DNA of 64,000 nt from CAWBLP01 sp963789495. Lineage in GTDB: Bacteria > Pseudomonadota > Alphaproteobacteria > Acetobacterales > Acetobacteraceae. Numbering within the stretch: the stretch's first letter is position 1; the number at the start of each line of letters is the position of its first letter. The position numbers and the translations under genes were made by a program. Positions 8,755 to 17,168 of the stretch are shown piece after piece. The stretch is from contig CAWBLP010000015.1 of the NCBI GenBank assembly GCA_963789495.1, positions 92,195 through 156,194 of the forward strand. The letters are read 5' to 3'. The notes under the pieces are model-generated. The model ran no database searches and was not told the origin of the DNA. It saw only the letters and a list, made by a program, of their open reading frames with translations.

Positions 8755-9702
8755 TCACGCGGCGCGCCATGGCGTGTTGTTCCGCACCATCGCGTTGAGG
8801 ATCGTCAGCAAGCGTCGCATGCACGCAACCAGAGCCACCTTGCGCGGCTTGCCGGCCGCCCGAAGGCGCTGGTACGTCTCCTTCAGCACCGGGTTCCATC
8901 GGCTGCCGATCCAGGCGGCCATGTAGAGCGCCGCTCGCACCGCGCCGCGCCCGCCGCGGATATGCCGCGTGCCATGGTGCTGACCACTGTCATGCGCAAC
9001 CGGAGCGACACCCACCAGCGCGGCGATGCGACGCCGGTCGAGGCTGCCCAGTTCAGGCAAATCCGCCAGCAGCGTCCGGGTGGTGGCAGCGCCGACACCG
9101 GGCACCGACAGCAGCAGCGCCGCCCGCTCGCACCACGCCGGGCTCGCCCGCACCGCGGCGTCCAGATCGGCGTCGAGCTGGCTCAACGCCTTGTTCAGCC
9201 ACGCCAGATGCGCCGCCAACTGGCGGCGGACCGCCGCAAGCCTTGCCTGCTGCGAGCGCATCGTCTCGGTGCTGATCATCTCCACCAGTTGACGCCGGCG
9301 CGCGACCAGGTCCGCCAGCTCACACGCCGCCGCGTCCGGTTGCGGCCGTTGTTCCGGTCGGATCGCCGCAGCGAAACCGGCAATGACCCGCGGATCCAAC
9401 CGATCGGTCTTGGCCAGACAACCGCTCGCGCGGGCGAAATCGCGGATCTGCCGCGGGTTGACCACCGCCACCGGCAGGCCGGCACCCCACAGCGCCGCCG
9501 TCACGACCCGCTCGAAGCCGCCGGTCGCTTCCAGCACGATCAAGGTCGGCGCGCACGGTCGCAGCCGCACCAGCAGATCGTCGAGGCCCGCCGCATCGCG
9601 GTTCAGGCGAAACGCTGCGCCGGACGGGTGAACGAAAACGTCGATATGCGCCTTGCCGACATCGATGCCGACGAAGCACGCAGCGGAGTGTGTCGCATCC
9701 AT
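8755..9702 (-). CDS. IS110-family transposase (copy 1)
   Basis: A 315-residue recombinase starting MDATHSAACFVGIDVGKAHI at 9702. An upstream in-frame extension runs through the non-coding leader and is rejected. The N-terminal DEDD RuvC-like domain shows FVGIDVGKAHIDVFV, LIVLEATGGFE and CLAKTDRLDPRVIAGF. The C-terminal Transposase_20 region shows LLSVPGVGAATTRTLLADLP, ALVGVAPVAHDSGQHHGTRH (candidate catalytic Ser in HDSG) and RGGRGAVRAALYMAAWIG. Known members pair with a bridge RNA made from the element. The amino-acid sequence is identical to copy 2. Confidence 0.93.
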   Translation of the reverse strand: MDATHSAACFVGIDVGKAHIDVFVHPSGAAFRLNRDAAGLDDLLVRLRPCAPTLIVLEATGGFERVVTAALWGAGLPVAVVNPRQIRDFARASGCLAKTDRLDPRVIAGFAAAIRPEQRPQPDAAACELADLVARRRQLVEMISTETMRSQQARLAAVRRQLAAHLAWLNKALSQLDADLDAAVRASPAWCERAALLLSVPGVGAATTRTLLADLPELGSLDRRRIAALVGVAPVAHDSGQHHGTRHIRGGRGAVRAALYMAAWIGSRWNPVLKETYQRLRAAGKPRKVALVACMRRLLTILNAMVRNNTPWRAA

Positions 9703-9885
9703 GGGATCCCGTCCTTGCTGATGCGGGCTCGACGAGCGGCCCGGGCGACTGTTCGGGCTCAGGGATGACGTCGCGGATGGCACCCCGCGCTGGACCACGG
9801 GCTCGCTCGCCCCAGGAGGCAACGGGGTTCCATCCGCACCCGACACCGCAATTCTACCACGGGACGGGAGCGCGGGAGAGATACA
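9703..9885 (-). ncRNA. Candidate IS110 bridge RNA region (copy 1)
   Basis: The 183-bp non-coding leader between the element end and the transposase start mirrors 23712-23894. It contains the stem-loop at 9783-9827 whose internal-loop strands match the two halves of the insertion site (see copy 2). At this copy the right flank reads AAGAAGGCAA, one mismatch from the guide. Confidence 0.6.
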
Positions 9886-9983
9886 AGAAGGCAACGCCTC
9901 CAGTGGGGTGCGGCGCGAAGCCTCATTTAGCTCTTCTTCACGCCTGACCGGCATTCTGCGCCCGACAGCATACGGAGGCGTTT

Positions 9984-10757
9984 ATGCCCGAGGACGGCGC
10001 GACCGGCGGACTGCTCGTGCCCACGCTGTTCTGGGGATTGCGGGACCCCGAGGCGCTGGCGGCCCTGCAGGTGCTGGCGAACCGGCCGGATGCCGGCGAT
10101 CCGAGCAGCCTCTGGTTCCTCGCCGACAATCTGCTCACCTACGGCCACACCCGCGGTTTCCTCATGGAACCGCGTTTCGTCGCCGCGGTCCTGGCCGCCC
10201 GTCCCGAGCGGGAGGAAAGCGCCGTCGTCTGGCGCACCCACACGCTCTGCTGGGCCGCTGCGAGCTGCCAGGCGCTGGACGGCGACTTCGTGGAATGCGG
10301 CACCTATCGCGGCTACTCGGCGGAAGTGATCCTGCACTTCCTGAACGGCCTGCCTTCCCGCCAGTTCTGGCTGTACGACCTGTTCGACCCGAGTGGCGCC
10401 GCCGGCGAGGGTCACCGACTCGCGGCCCATGCTCCGGACCTGGCGGATCAGGTACGGGCGCGCTTCCGCGCCTGGGACAATGTCCATGTGATCCAGGGCA
10501 AAGTGCCGGCGATCCTGCATGATTCCGCGCCCGACCGGATCGCCTTCCTCCATATCGATATGAACAACGCCGAGGCTGAGCTGGGGGCGCTGGACACTCT
10601 GTTCGACCGGGTCGTGCCGGGCGCCATGATCATATTCGACGATTACGGCTGGATCGGCTACCGCGCCCAGAAGGTGGCAGCGGATTGCTTCATGGCTGCG
10701 CGCGGGCTCGCGGTGCTGGAGCTGCCGACCGGACAGGGGCTTGTGCTGAAGCGATAG
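9984..10757 (+). CDS. TylF/MycF-type class I SAM-dependent O-methyltransferase
   Basis: A 257-residue protein related to the TylF/MycF/NovP sugar and small-molecule O-methyltransferases (Methyltransf_24). Visible features are the SAM-binding DFVECGTYRGYSAEVILHFL near residue 100, QFWLYDLFDPSG, the acidic FLHIDMNNAEAELGALDTLF, and PGAMIIFDDYGWIGYRAQK (metal/catalytic Asp-Asp). GGAGG precedes the ATG by 6 bases. The natural substrate is not evident. It stands next to IS110 copy 1 and away from the polysaccharide genes at 47-52 kb, although methylation of a surface sugar is one possibility. Confidence 0.8.
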   Translation: MPEDGATGGLLVPTLFWGLRDPEALAALQVLANRPDAGDPSSLWFLADNLLTYGHTRGFLMEPRFVAAVLAARPEREESAVVWRTHTLCWAAASCQALDGDFVECGTYRGYSAEVILHFLNGLPSRQFWLYDLFDPSGAAGEGHRLAAHAPDLADQVRARFRAWDNVHVIQGKVPAILHDSAPDRIAFLHIDMNNAEAELGALDTLFDRVVPGAMIIFDDYGWIGYRAQKVAADCFMAARGLAVLELPTGQGLVLKR

Positions 10758-10871
10758 CGTCCCGCTTTCTCGCCGAACGACGGGCGGCATGCCGGCAACC
10801 CTTGCCGCGTGCGGCGTGTCTGTGCCACCAGGGGTGGCGAGAGAGCCCGCCATCCTTCCCTGAGGACTTGC

Positions 10872-11793
10872 ATGCCTGACAGCGCCCCGGCCGAGCGCGC
10901 CCATCAAGGGCACCCTGATGCAGGGGCGCCGTGGCCTCGATCATGGGCGTGGCGAACGAACGCTCGCTCGGCCTGGGGCATCGCCGCAGCCTGCGCCGCG
11001 CAAGGCGCCGAACTCGCCTTCACCTTCCAGGGGGAGGCGCTGGAGCGCCGGGTGCGTCCGCTCGCCGCCTCGGTGGGCTCGTCACTGGTGTTTCCTTGCG
11101 ACGTTGGCGATGACGCCAGCATCGACGCGGCCTTCGCCGGTTTGCGGGCGCAATGGGACGGGCTGGATTTCCTGGTCCATGCCATCGGATTTGCCGACAA
11201 GGCATATCTGCGCGGCCGCTTCCTGGATACGCCGCGCGCGGCCTTCCTGCAGGCGCTGGACATCTCCTGCTACTCCTTCGTCGCCGGTCGGCCAGCGGGC
11301 CGTGCCGATGATGCGGCCCGGCGGCACGCTGTTGACGCTGACCTATATGGGGGCGGAGCGCTGGACGCCGCACTATAACGTGATGGGAGTGGCGAAAGCG
11401 GCGCTGGAGGCGACGGTCCGCTATCTGGCGGCCGATCTGGGCGGGGAAGGCATCCGGGTGAACGCGATCAGCGCCGGGCCGATCAAGACCCTGGCGGCCA
11501 GCGGCATCAGCGACTTCCGCTACATCCTGCGCTGGAACCAGCTCAATTCGCCTATGCAACGTAACGTCACCATCGAGGAAGTCGGCCGCGCCGGGGTGTA
11601 TCTGTTGTCCGATCTCGGGCCGGGCGTCACCGGCGAGGTGCATCATGTGGATTGCGGCTACCACATCGTCGGGATGAAGAATCCGGCGGCGCCGGACATT
11701 GCCATCGTCGAGGCGATGAATGAGCGGGATCACCGTCGACTCCCTGCTGGCGCTGCTGCAGGAGAAGGGGCAGCGGCGCTACGGCTTGCATGA
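10872..11793 (+). pseudogene. fabI: Enoyl-ACP reductase FabI, frameshifted
   Basis: FabI reduces enoyl-ACP with NADH in the last step of fatty-acid elongation. The protein is readable across changing frames: IKGTLMQGRRG, MGVANERS, WGIAAACAAQGAELAFTFQG, DGLDFLVHAIGFADKAYLRG, then MMRPGGTLLTLTYMGAERWT and the active-site Y-x6-K in YNVMGVAKAALEATVRYLAA. ISDFRYILRWNQLNSPM and GVTGEVHHVDCGYHIVGMK follow. Extra bases are apparent near 10943, 10967 and 11287 (for example GCTCGGCCTGGGGC where GCTCGCCTGGGGC is expected), plus one shift near the start. Because FabI is usually essential and the breaks are single-base insertions, sequencing error is likelier than decay. The true 3' end may lie at ~11719, next to the HD gene. 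Confidence 0.85.
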
Positions 11794-12275
11794 CGTCAGC
11801 CAGTTGCAGCATGCATTGCAGGCGGCAGTGCTGGCAGAGCGGAACGGCGGTGATTCGGCGCTGATCGTCGCGGCCTTGCTGCACGATATCGGGCACATGG
11901 TGCACGGGCTGGGCGACAATCCGGCCGCGAATGGCGTGGATGACCAGCATGAAGCTGGCGGGCCACGCCTATCTGACGGGCTGCTTCGGTCCCGAGGTGA
12001 CCGAACCGGTGCGCCTGCATGTTGCCGCCAAGCGCTATCTGTGCGCGGCCGAACCGGACTATTTCGGCAAGCTCTCGCCTGACAGCGTGCTGAGCCTGTC
12101 GCTGCAGGGCGGTCCGATGTCGTCCGAAGAAGCGGCGGCATTTCGCGCGCAGCCGCATGCCGACGCGGCGGTGCAATTGCGTCGCTACGATGAGGCGGCG
12201 AAGGCGAAGGACCTGCCAACGCCGCCGGCCGAGCATTTCCGCCCGCACCTCGAACGCTGCCTGCGGCCGGCGTAA
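11720..12275 (+). pseudogene. PhnZ-like HD-domain protein, one frameshift
   Basis: A protein of about 185 residues when the shift near 11950 is repaired. The HD signature is ALIVAALLHDIGHMVHGLGD followed by DDQHE, then (new frame) LAGHAYLTGCFGPEVTEPVR, LHVAAKRYLCAAEPDYFGKL and LSLSLQGGPMSSEEAAAF. This pattern matches the family of PhnZ-like di-iron HD oxygenases and phosphonate-operon HD proteins, in which the His/Asp residues hold two irons. No phosphonate-uptake or PhnY gene is nearby, so the substrate is unknown. It starts at the very end of fabI, suggesting co-transcription. One extra base after CATGAA explains the break. Confidence 0.7.
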
Positions 12276-12334
12276 CGACGCCGGTTCCCCGGGGGCTGCT
12301 GCCAAGCGCACTCATTGGCGGGGTTGTTTCTGTC

Positions 12335-12528
12335 ATGGCCCGAAGGACTTTCCACCCCGGCCCGGAAGTAGTTTCCGTCCCGGCCGGGAGGTTTTTTTTC
12401 CGTCATGGCCGGGCTTGACCCGGCCATCTCCACCGGAACGATCGGGCCGCGCAGCATGTCCGGAATGCTCTGTTGGGGGTAGATGGCCGGGTCAAGCCCG
12501 GCCAAGACGGGCGGCTGCGAGGCCGCCC
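12335..12528. repeat. Dispersed repeat family 2, copy 1
   Basis: An inverted arrangement of GTCATGGCCGGGCTTGACCC / GGTCAAGCCCGGCCAAGAC around ATCTCCACCGGAACGATCGG. Related blocks occur at 19290-19428, 53588-53645, 55655-55705 and 59290-59400. It lies between the HD gene and the end of the dppF-like gene, which are convergent; no gene is seen in 12276-12535. Confidence 0.75.
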
Positions 12529-12535
12529 GCCGGTT

Positions 12536-13558
12536 TCATTCCGCGAAATGGCAGGCCACCTGGCGCCCATCCGGCAGCAGGCGCGGCGGCGGGTCCTCCG
12601 CCGCACAGCGCGCCTCCGCCCGGGGGCAGCGGGTGCGAAAGCGGCAGCCGCTGGGCAGGTGGCCGGGATCGGGCGGTTCGCCTTCCAGCCAGAACGTTTC
12701 CGTCACGCGCCGACCGCCCACCACCGGCACCGCCGCCAGCAGCGACTGCGTGTAGGGATGGCTTGGCCGCGCGAACACCGCCTCGGTATCGCCGATTTCC
12801 ACCACCCGGCCGAGATACATCACCGCGATGCGCTGCGACACCAGATGCACCACCGCCAGGTCGTGGCTGATGAACAGATAGGTCAGCGCGAACCGTTCCC
12901 GCAGCTCCAGGAACAGGCGCAGCACCGATGCCTGCACCGACACGTCGAGGCCGGAGGTCGGTTCGTCCAGAATCACCAGCGTCGGCTGCAACATCAGGAT
13001 GCGTGCCAGTCCGACGCGCCGCTGCTGGCCGCCGCTGATCTCGTGCGGATAGAGATCGAGATGGCTTTCCGGCAGGCCCATCGCCGACAGCATCGCCAGC
13101 ATCTGCGCGCGCCGTTCCGCGGCGGTGGCGCGCGTGTGGATCACCAGCGGTTCCTCCAGCGAGCGGCCGATCTTCCAATGCGGATCAAGCGACGCGCCCG
13201 GGTCCTGATAGCAGTATTGCAGACGACGGCGCCGGGCCTTGCCTTCGTTCGGCGACAGTGCGGCGATCTCGTTGCCTTCGAAACGGACTTCGCCGCTGCT
13301 GGCGCGATGGATGCCGGCGATCGTCTTGCCGATAGTCGATTTGCCGCAGCCCGATTCGCCGACCACGCCCAGGATCTCGCCGCGCCGCATCGATAGCGAC
13401 ACGCCGTCGACTGCGCGCAACCACCCGGTGCGCCGGCCCCAGGCGTTGTACACCGGAAAACGCGTGTGCAGATCACGCAAGTCCAGCAGCGGCCCGGCGC
13501 TGTCGTCCGGCTCCGCGGCGTGCGTATCGGCGGGAACCGACATGGCCGGCGCGCTCAT
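12536..13558 (-). CDS. Oligopeptide/dipeptide ABC transporter ATP-binding protein, DppF-like
   Basis: A 340-residue ATPase. The start at 13558 forms an ATGA overlap with the previous gene's stop, so a longer in-frame reading to 13687 is rejected. Walker A is GVVGESGCGKSTIGKTIAG, the signature is YPHEISGGQQRRVGLARILM, Walker B is PTLVILDEPTSGLDVSVQA, and the switch His is in YLFISHDLAVVHLV. The C-terminal oligo_HPY cysteine cluster (CRFRTRCPRAEARCAAEDPP) is typical of DppF/OppF. It powers import of peptides or similar solutes together with the next three genes. Confidence 0.92.
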   Translation of the reverse strand: MSAPAMSVPADTHAAEPDDSAGPLLDLRDLHTRFPVYNAWGRRTGWLRAVDGVSLSMRRGEILGVVGESGCGKSTIGKTIAGIHRASSGEVRFEGNEIAALSPNEGKARRRRLQYCYQDPGASLDPHWKIGRSLEEPLVIHTRATAAERRAQMLAMLSAMGLPESHLDLYPHEISGGQQRRVGLARILMLQPTLVILDEPTSGLDVSVQASVLRLFLELRERFALTYLFISHDLAVVHLVSQRIAVMYLGRVVEIGDTEAVFARPSHPYTQSLLAAVPVVGGRRVTETFWLEGEPPDPGHLPSGCRFRTRCPRAEARCAAEDPPPRLLPDGRQVACHFAE

Positions 13559-14574
13559 TCCGCTTCTGCCATCTGCAGCGCCGGATGATGGCAACGGACC
13601 TGGTGACCCGGCTCGGGTTCCTGCCGGTCGGGATGGACGCTGCGACAGATATCCGTCGCACTGGGACAACGCGGATGGAAACGGCATCCCGGCGGCGGCG
13701 ACACCAGATTCGGCACCTCGCCGGGAATGCCGCGCAGTGACGAATCGCGTGACGGCAGACTGTCCAGCAACAGGCGCGTGTAGGGTGCCATCGGATGGCG
13801 GAAGAAGCTTTCGATCGGTGCGGTCTCCAGCGCCTGGCCGGCGTACATCACGGTCACGCGGTCGCAGATCTCCCAGGCGGTGCCGAGGTCGTGCGTGGTG
13901 AACAGCACCGATACGCCGCGCTCGCTGGCCAGTCGTCGCAGCAGCTTCAGGATCTGCGCCTGGATCGTCACATCCAGCGCGGTGGTCGGTTCGTCGGCGA
14001 TCACCAGCTTGGGTTCCGGCAGCAGCGCCATGGCAATCATCACGCGCTGGCGCTGGCCGCCCGACAGCTCATGCGGGTATTTGGCGAGCATTCGTTCCGG
14101 GTCCGGCAATTGTACCGTGCTCAGCAACGCCAAAGCCCGCGCGCGATCCATTCGGCGCCGCGCTCGCGGATAGCCTGCCTCGCCGCGCTGCCGATCGGGC
14201 GACTTCCAGCGCAGCAGCTCCATGATCTGATCACCGACGGTGAACAGTGGATTGAATGAGCTGAACGGGTCCTGCGGCACGAAGGTGATCGCACGTCCAC
14301 GCAGTTCCGCCGCGGCCTGTGCCGGATCGAGCGCCAGCACGTCCCGCCCGTCGAACCGCATCGCTGTGCCGTGCAGCCGCGCATTGGGTGGCAGCGCACC
14401 GAGAATCGCGCGCGCCAGCGTGGTCTTGCCGCAGCCGGACTCGCCGACCAGGCCCATGATCTCGCCGGGCAGCAGCGACAGACTGACGGAATCGAGCACG
14501 CGGGCGATGCCGCTTTCGGTGGTGTAGGACACCGACAGGTCCTGCACCGACAGCAGTTCAGCTTGCATCGGCAC
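13555..14574 (-). CDS. Oligopeptide/dipeptide ABC transporter ATP-binding protein, DppD-like
   Basis: A 339-residue ATPase: Walker A LVGESGCGKTTLARAILG, signature YPHELSGGQRQRVMIAMALL, Walker B KLVIADEPTTALDVTIQAQI, switch region FTTHDLGTAWEICDRVTVMY, and the C-terminal oligo_HPY segment CRFHPRCPSATDICRSVHPD. It overlaps the end of the DppC-like permease by 17 bases and the DppF-like gene by 4 bases, so the operon is tightly coupled. It would form the heterodimeric motor with the DppF-like protein. Confidence 0.92.
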   Translation of the reverse strand: MPMQAELLSVQDLSVSYTTESGIARVLDSVSLSLLPGEIMGLVGESGCGKTTLARAILGALPPNARLHGTAMRFDGRDVLALDPAQAAAELRGRAITFVPQDPFSSFNPLFTVGDQIMELLRWKSPDRQRGEAGYPRARRRMDRARALALLSTVQLPDPERMLAKYPHELSGGQRQRVMIAMALLPEPKLVIADEPTTALDVTIQAQILKLLRRLASERGVSVLFTTHDLGTAWEICDRVTVMYAGQALETAPIESFFRHPMAPYTRLLLDSLPSRDSSLRGIPGEVPNLVSPPPGCRFHPRCPSATDICRSVHPDRQEPEPGHQVRCHHPALQMAEAE

Positions 14575-15409
14575 TGCCTCGGCGCATGCGCGGGTCCAGC
14601 ACGTCGCGCAGCCCGTCGCCCACCAGGTTGAAGCCCATCACCACCAGCAGGATCGCGACTCCCGGTGCGGCGGCATACCACCAGGCCTGCGGCAGGAATT
14701 CTCGACTCTCGGCGATCATGCGGCCCCATTCCGGGGTCGGCGGCGGCGGTCCGAGGCCGAGGAAGCCCAAAGTCGCGGCGACCAGGATGGTGCCGCCCAT
14801 GCCGATGGTGGTGCGTACGATCACCGAGGATGCGATCGAGGGCAGCACGTGCAGCACCATCACGCGCAGTGGCGACGCGCCGAGGGCGACCGCGGCCTCG
14901 ATGAAGACTTCGTTTCGCAGACTGCGGGTTTCCGCATAGACGAGGCGCGCCCAGAACGGCCAGTAGGTGACCGACAGAGCGAGGATGACGTTGTGGATGG
15001 CCGGGCCCAGCGTCTGGGCGATGGCGATGGCGAGGACGATCTGCGGCACGGCGAGGAAGATGTCGGACACGCGCATCAGCAGATCGCTGACGCGATTGTT
15101 GTAGTATCCGGCGACCAGGCCGACCGGCACGCCGATCAGCACGGCGAAGGTGGTGGCGACGACGGCGATCATGATGGTGAGGCGCGCGCCGAACAGCAGA
15201 CGGCTGTAGATGTCGGCGCCCATGCGATCGGTGCCCAGCCAGTACGTGCTGTCGGGCGCCAGCAGCCGGTGCGGCGGATCGTAGTTGGTGACGTCGCCGG
15301 GAAAGGTGGAGAGCGGATAGGCGAAGATCGCCGCGAGTACCAGCGCGAGGAGGATCAGCATGCCGAGCAGCGCGGAGCGATCGCGTATCAGGCGGCGCAG
15401 CACGCTCAT
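14558..15409 (-). CDS. Oligopeptide/dipeptide ABC transporter permease, DppC-like
   Basis: A 283-residue inner-membrane protein. The start at 15409 (MSVLRRLIRDRSALLGMLIL) overlaps the previous stop as ATGA. A hydrophobic N-terminal helix (LILLALVLAAIFAYPLSTF) is followed by the DppC N-terminal motif YWLGTDRMGADIYSRLLFGA. Several membrane segments and the EAA-loop region AAVALGASPLRVMVLHVLPS come next. GPPPPTPEWGRMIAESREFL near the C-terminus is the usual DppC signature. Confidence 0.92.
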   Translation of the reverse strand: MSVLRRLIRDRSALLGMLILLALVLAAIFAYPLSTFPGDVTNYDPPHRLLAPDSTYWLGTDRMGADIYSRLLFGARLTIMIAVVATTFAVLIGVPVGLVAGYYNNRVSDLLMRVSDIFLAVPQIVLAIAIAQTLGPAIHNVILALSVTYWPFWARLVYAETRSLRNEVFIEAAVALGASPLRVMVLHVLPSIASSVIVRTTIGMGGTILVAATLGFLGLGPPPPTPEWGRMIAESREFLPQAWWYAAAPGVAILLVVMGFNLVGDGLRDVLDPRMRRGSADAS

Positions 15410-16407
15410 CGTCCGCGCGGGTCCAGCACGGCCTGGGCGATATCGACGGTCAGGTTCACCAGGATGAACACGACGCCGATGACCAGGGTGAAGCTCATGA
15501 TGGCGTTGTAGTCGGATTGCAGGATCGAGTGCACCGCGAAACTGCCGAGGCCGGGCCAGTCGAACACGGCTTCCACTACCACGGCCGCGGCAATCAGGTT
15601 GCCGAAGATCAAGCCGATTTGCGTCAGTGTGCCGATCAACGCGCTGCGCAGGATGTATTTCCACACCACGCGCCGGCGCGGAATGCCCATAGCACCTTGG
15701 TAGAACACGAAATTACTGGACATCACGTTGAGCACGCCGGCGCGGGTGAAGCGCACGATCGTCGCGAGCGCGGGCAAGGCGAGCGTCAGGACCGGCAGCG
15801 CCAGATGGCGCAGTGCATCGCCGAGCGTTGCCCAGTCGCCGCGCAGCACGGCGTCCAGGGTGTAGAATCCGGTGATGGGAACAGGACCCCAGCCATCGAT
15901 ACGACCTTGCACCGGTGTCAGGCCGAGCTGCATGGAGAACAGCAATTGCAGCAGGATGGCGAGCCAGAAGGCGGCCATGGCCAGGCCGGCGACGGTGACG
16001 ATGCGCACCAGATGGTCCAGCCAGGAATTGCGTCGCAGCGCGGCCACGACGCCCAGCGGCACGCCACCGAGGATCGCGAGTATGATGGCATAGAGGGCGA
16101 GTTCGAAGGTGGCGGGCAGGCGGGCCAGCAGGTCCTCGGCGACCGGACGCTGGGTGTAGAGGCTGACGCCCATGTCGCCGGTGACGGCGTCACCGATATA
16201 GCGGGCAAACTGCATCGGCAGCGGCAGATCGAGCCCGTATTCGTGGCGGATCGCGGCGACCTGCTCGGGGGGCGCGTTCTCGCCCGCCATCACGCGCGCT
16301 GGGTCGGCTGGAATGACATGCGAGATCAGGAATACCAGCAGCACCAGGCCGAACAATGTGGGCGGCATCCACAGGCAGCGCCGCACCGTCATCGCCAGCA
16401 GCTTCAT
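15406..16407 (-). CDS. Oligopeptide/dipeptide ABC transporter permease, DppB-like
   Basis: About 333 residues with the first gene's start at 16407 (MKLLAMTVRRCLWMPPTLFG). An alternative ATG at 16434 is in frame and neither has a clear ribosome site. DppB hallmarks are LVFLISHVIPADPARVMAGE, LDLPLPMQFARYIGDAVTGD, the Thr-rich PVLTLALPALATIVRFTRAG, and FDWPGLGSFAVHSILQSDYN. First gene of the four-gene operon. Its upstream region is a copy of repeat family 1, so the promoter must lie in or beyond that repeat. No substrate-binding protein gene is adjacent. Confidence 0.92.
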   Translation of the reverse strand: MKLLAMTVRRCLWMPPTLFGLVLLVFLISHVIPADPARVMAGENAPPEQVAAIRHEYGLDLPLPMQFARYIGDAVTGDMGVSLYTQRPVAEDLLARLPATFELALYAIILAILGGVPLGVVAALRRNSWLDHLVRIVTVAGLAMAAFWLAILLQLLFSMQLGLTPVQGRIDGWGPVPITGFYTLDAVLRGDWATLGDALRHLALPVLTLALPALATIVRFTRAGVLNVMSSNFVFYQGAMGIPRRRVVWKYILRSALIGTLTQIGLIFGNLIAAAVVVEAVFDWPGLGSFAVHSILQSDYNAIMSFTLVIGVVFILVNLTVDIAQAVLDPRGR

Positions 16408-16451
16408 GCGGTGCAGCCTGTGCCAGGCATCCATGTTTGTGGTGGATGCAG

Positions 16452-16630
16452 CGCGCGTCGGGGGCGTTGCGCCCGAACCCAAGTCAAGGGGCGCTGCTCC
16501 TGGCATCCCCGCCAAGGGTTCGGCCCTTGGAACCGGATCCGATTGTAAAGGCGAGAATTTGCCTGAGGTCCAAGAGGCAACGCCTCCTGGTGGGGTTTGG
16601 GGCAACGCCCCGATGTTGGCTGCCTCCCAA
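16452..16630 (+). repeat. Dispersed repeat family 1, copy B (unoccupied, short form)
   Basis: It reads GTCGGGGGCGTTGCGCCCGA, then AGGGGCGCTGCTCCTGGCAT, GGCCCTTGGAACCG, then directly GATTGTAAAGGCGAG and GAGGTCCAAGAGGCAACGCC, CCTGGTGGGGTTTGGGGCAA. It lacks the long inverted repeat carried by copies A and C. The GGTCCAAGAGGCAACGCC stretch is an empty version of the IS110 target site. Confidence 0.8.
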
Positions 16631-16789
16631 AACAAAGCGGGATGTGTGGCGGCGCGCGGCGGTCATGCCGGCACATCGGATCGAATGGCATCTGCAGGCT
16701 CCCTTCCTCCTTCGCAGCATGAAACAGGAGGAGGGGTATGCATGTCCAATGCCATCTCCCCGCGTCCGGATGATGCGGCCACCACCAAC

Positions 16790-16990
16790 CCATCCCTTGC
16801 GCGATCTGATCGACGCCCGTTCGCGTGGCATCCGGACCGCTTTGCCCGAGTCCGGTGATGCTGCCATGGACCATGCGGGGGTTGGCCGGCGCGATCGTTT
16901 CATAATCCACACGCAGCCGGTGGCCTCGCCTTGCCCGCGTGAAGCGGCTTGATCCTGATCACGTCGGCGCCCAGTCCGCGAGCTCGCGCA
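16790..16990 (-). pseudogene. Fragment of a CaiB/BaiF-type CoA-transferase gene
   Basis: On the minus strand two pieces of CaiB/BaiF text are readable: LGADVIRIKPLHAGKA (about 16985-16935) and, after a junction, RVDYETIAPANPRMVHGSIT followed by GLGQSGPDATRTGVDQIAQG (about 16920-16800). The part between them expected in the family is missing, and no start or end of a full gene is present. This is a degraded remnant. The rest of 16408-17168 contains repeat copy B and no other supported gene. Confidence 0.6.
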
Positions 16991-17168
16991 CGCAGGTCAG
17001 GCCGGTGCGGTGCACGGTGAGGGACAGCCTGCCGCGAGGCAGCGTGGCCGCGCTCGGACTCCTTTTGCCTCGTCGCTTGTGGGGAACGCCTGTGCGGACC
17101 GCGATGCTCCGGCGATGGGCGAACTGCCCTGAAGCTGATAGGAACGCGCGCGGGCCAGGGAGGGCGCA

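Larger units (their letters stand above)
8595..9885 (-). mobile_element. IS110-family insertion sequence, copy 1
   Basis: A 1291-bp element containing a single transposase gene. The inferred boundaries share a CA dinucleotide on both sides (8593-8594 and 9884-9885), consistent with the dinucleotide core and absent terminal inverted repeats of the IS110 family. It interrupts repeat family 1. Its encoded protein and the flanking non-coding stretches I compared match copy 2 at 23712-25002, in the opposite orientation. Confidence 0.85.
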
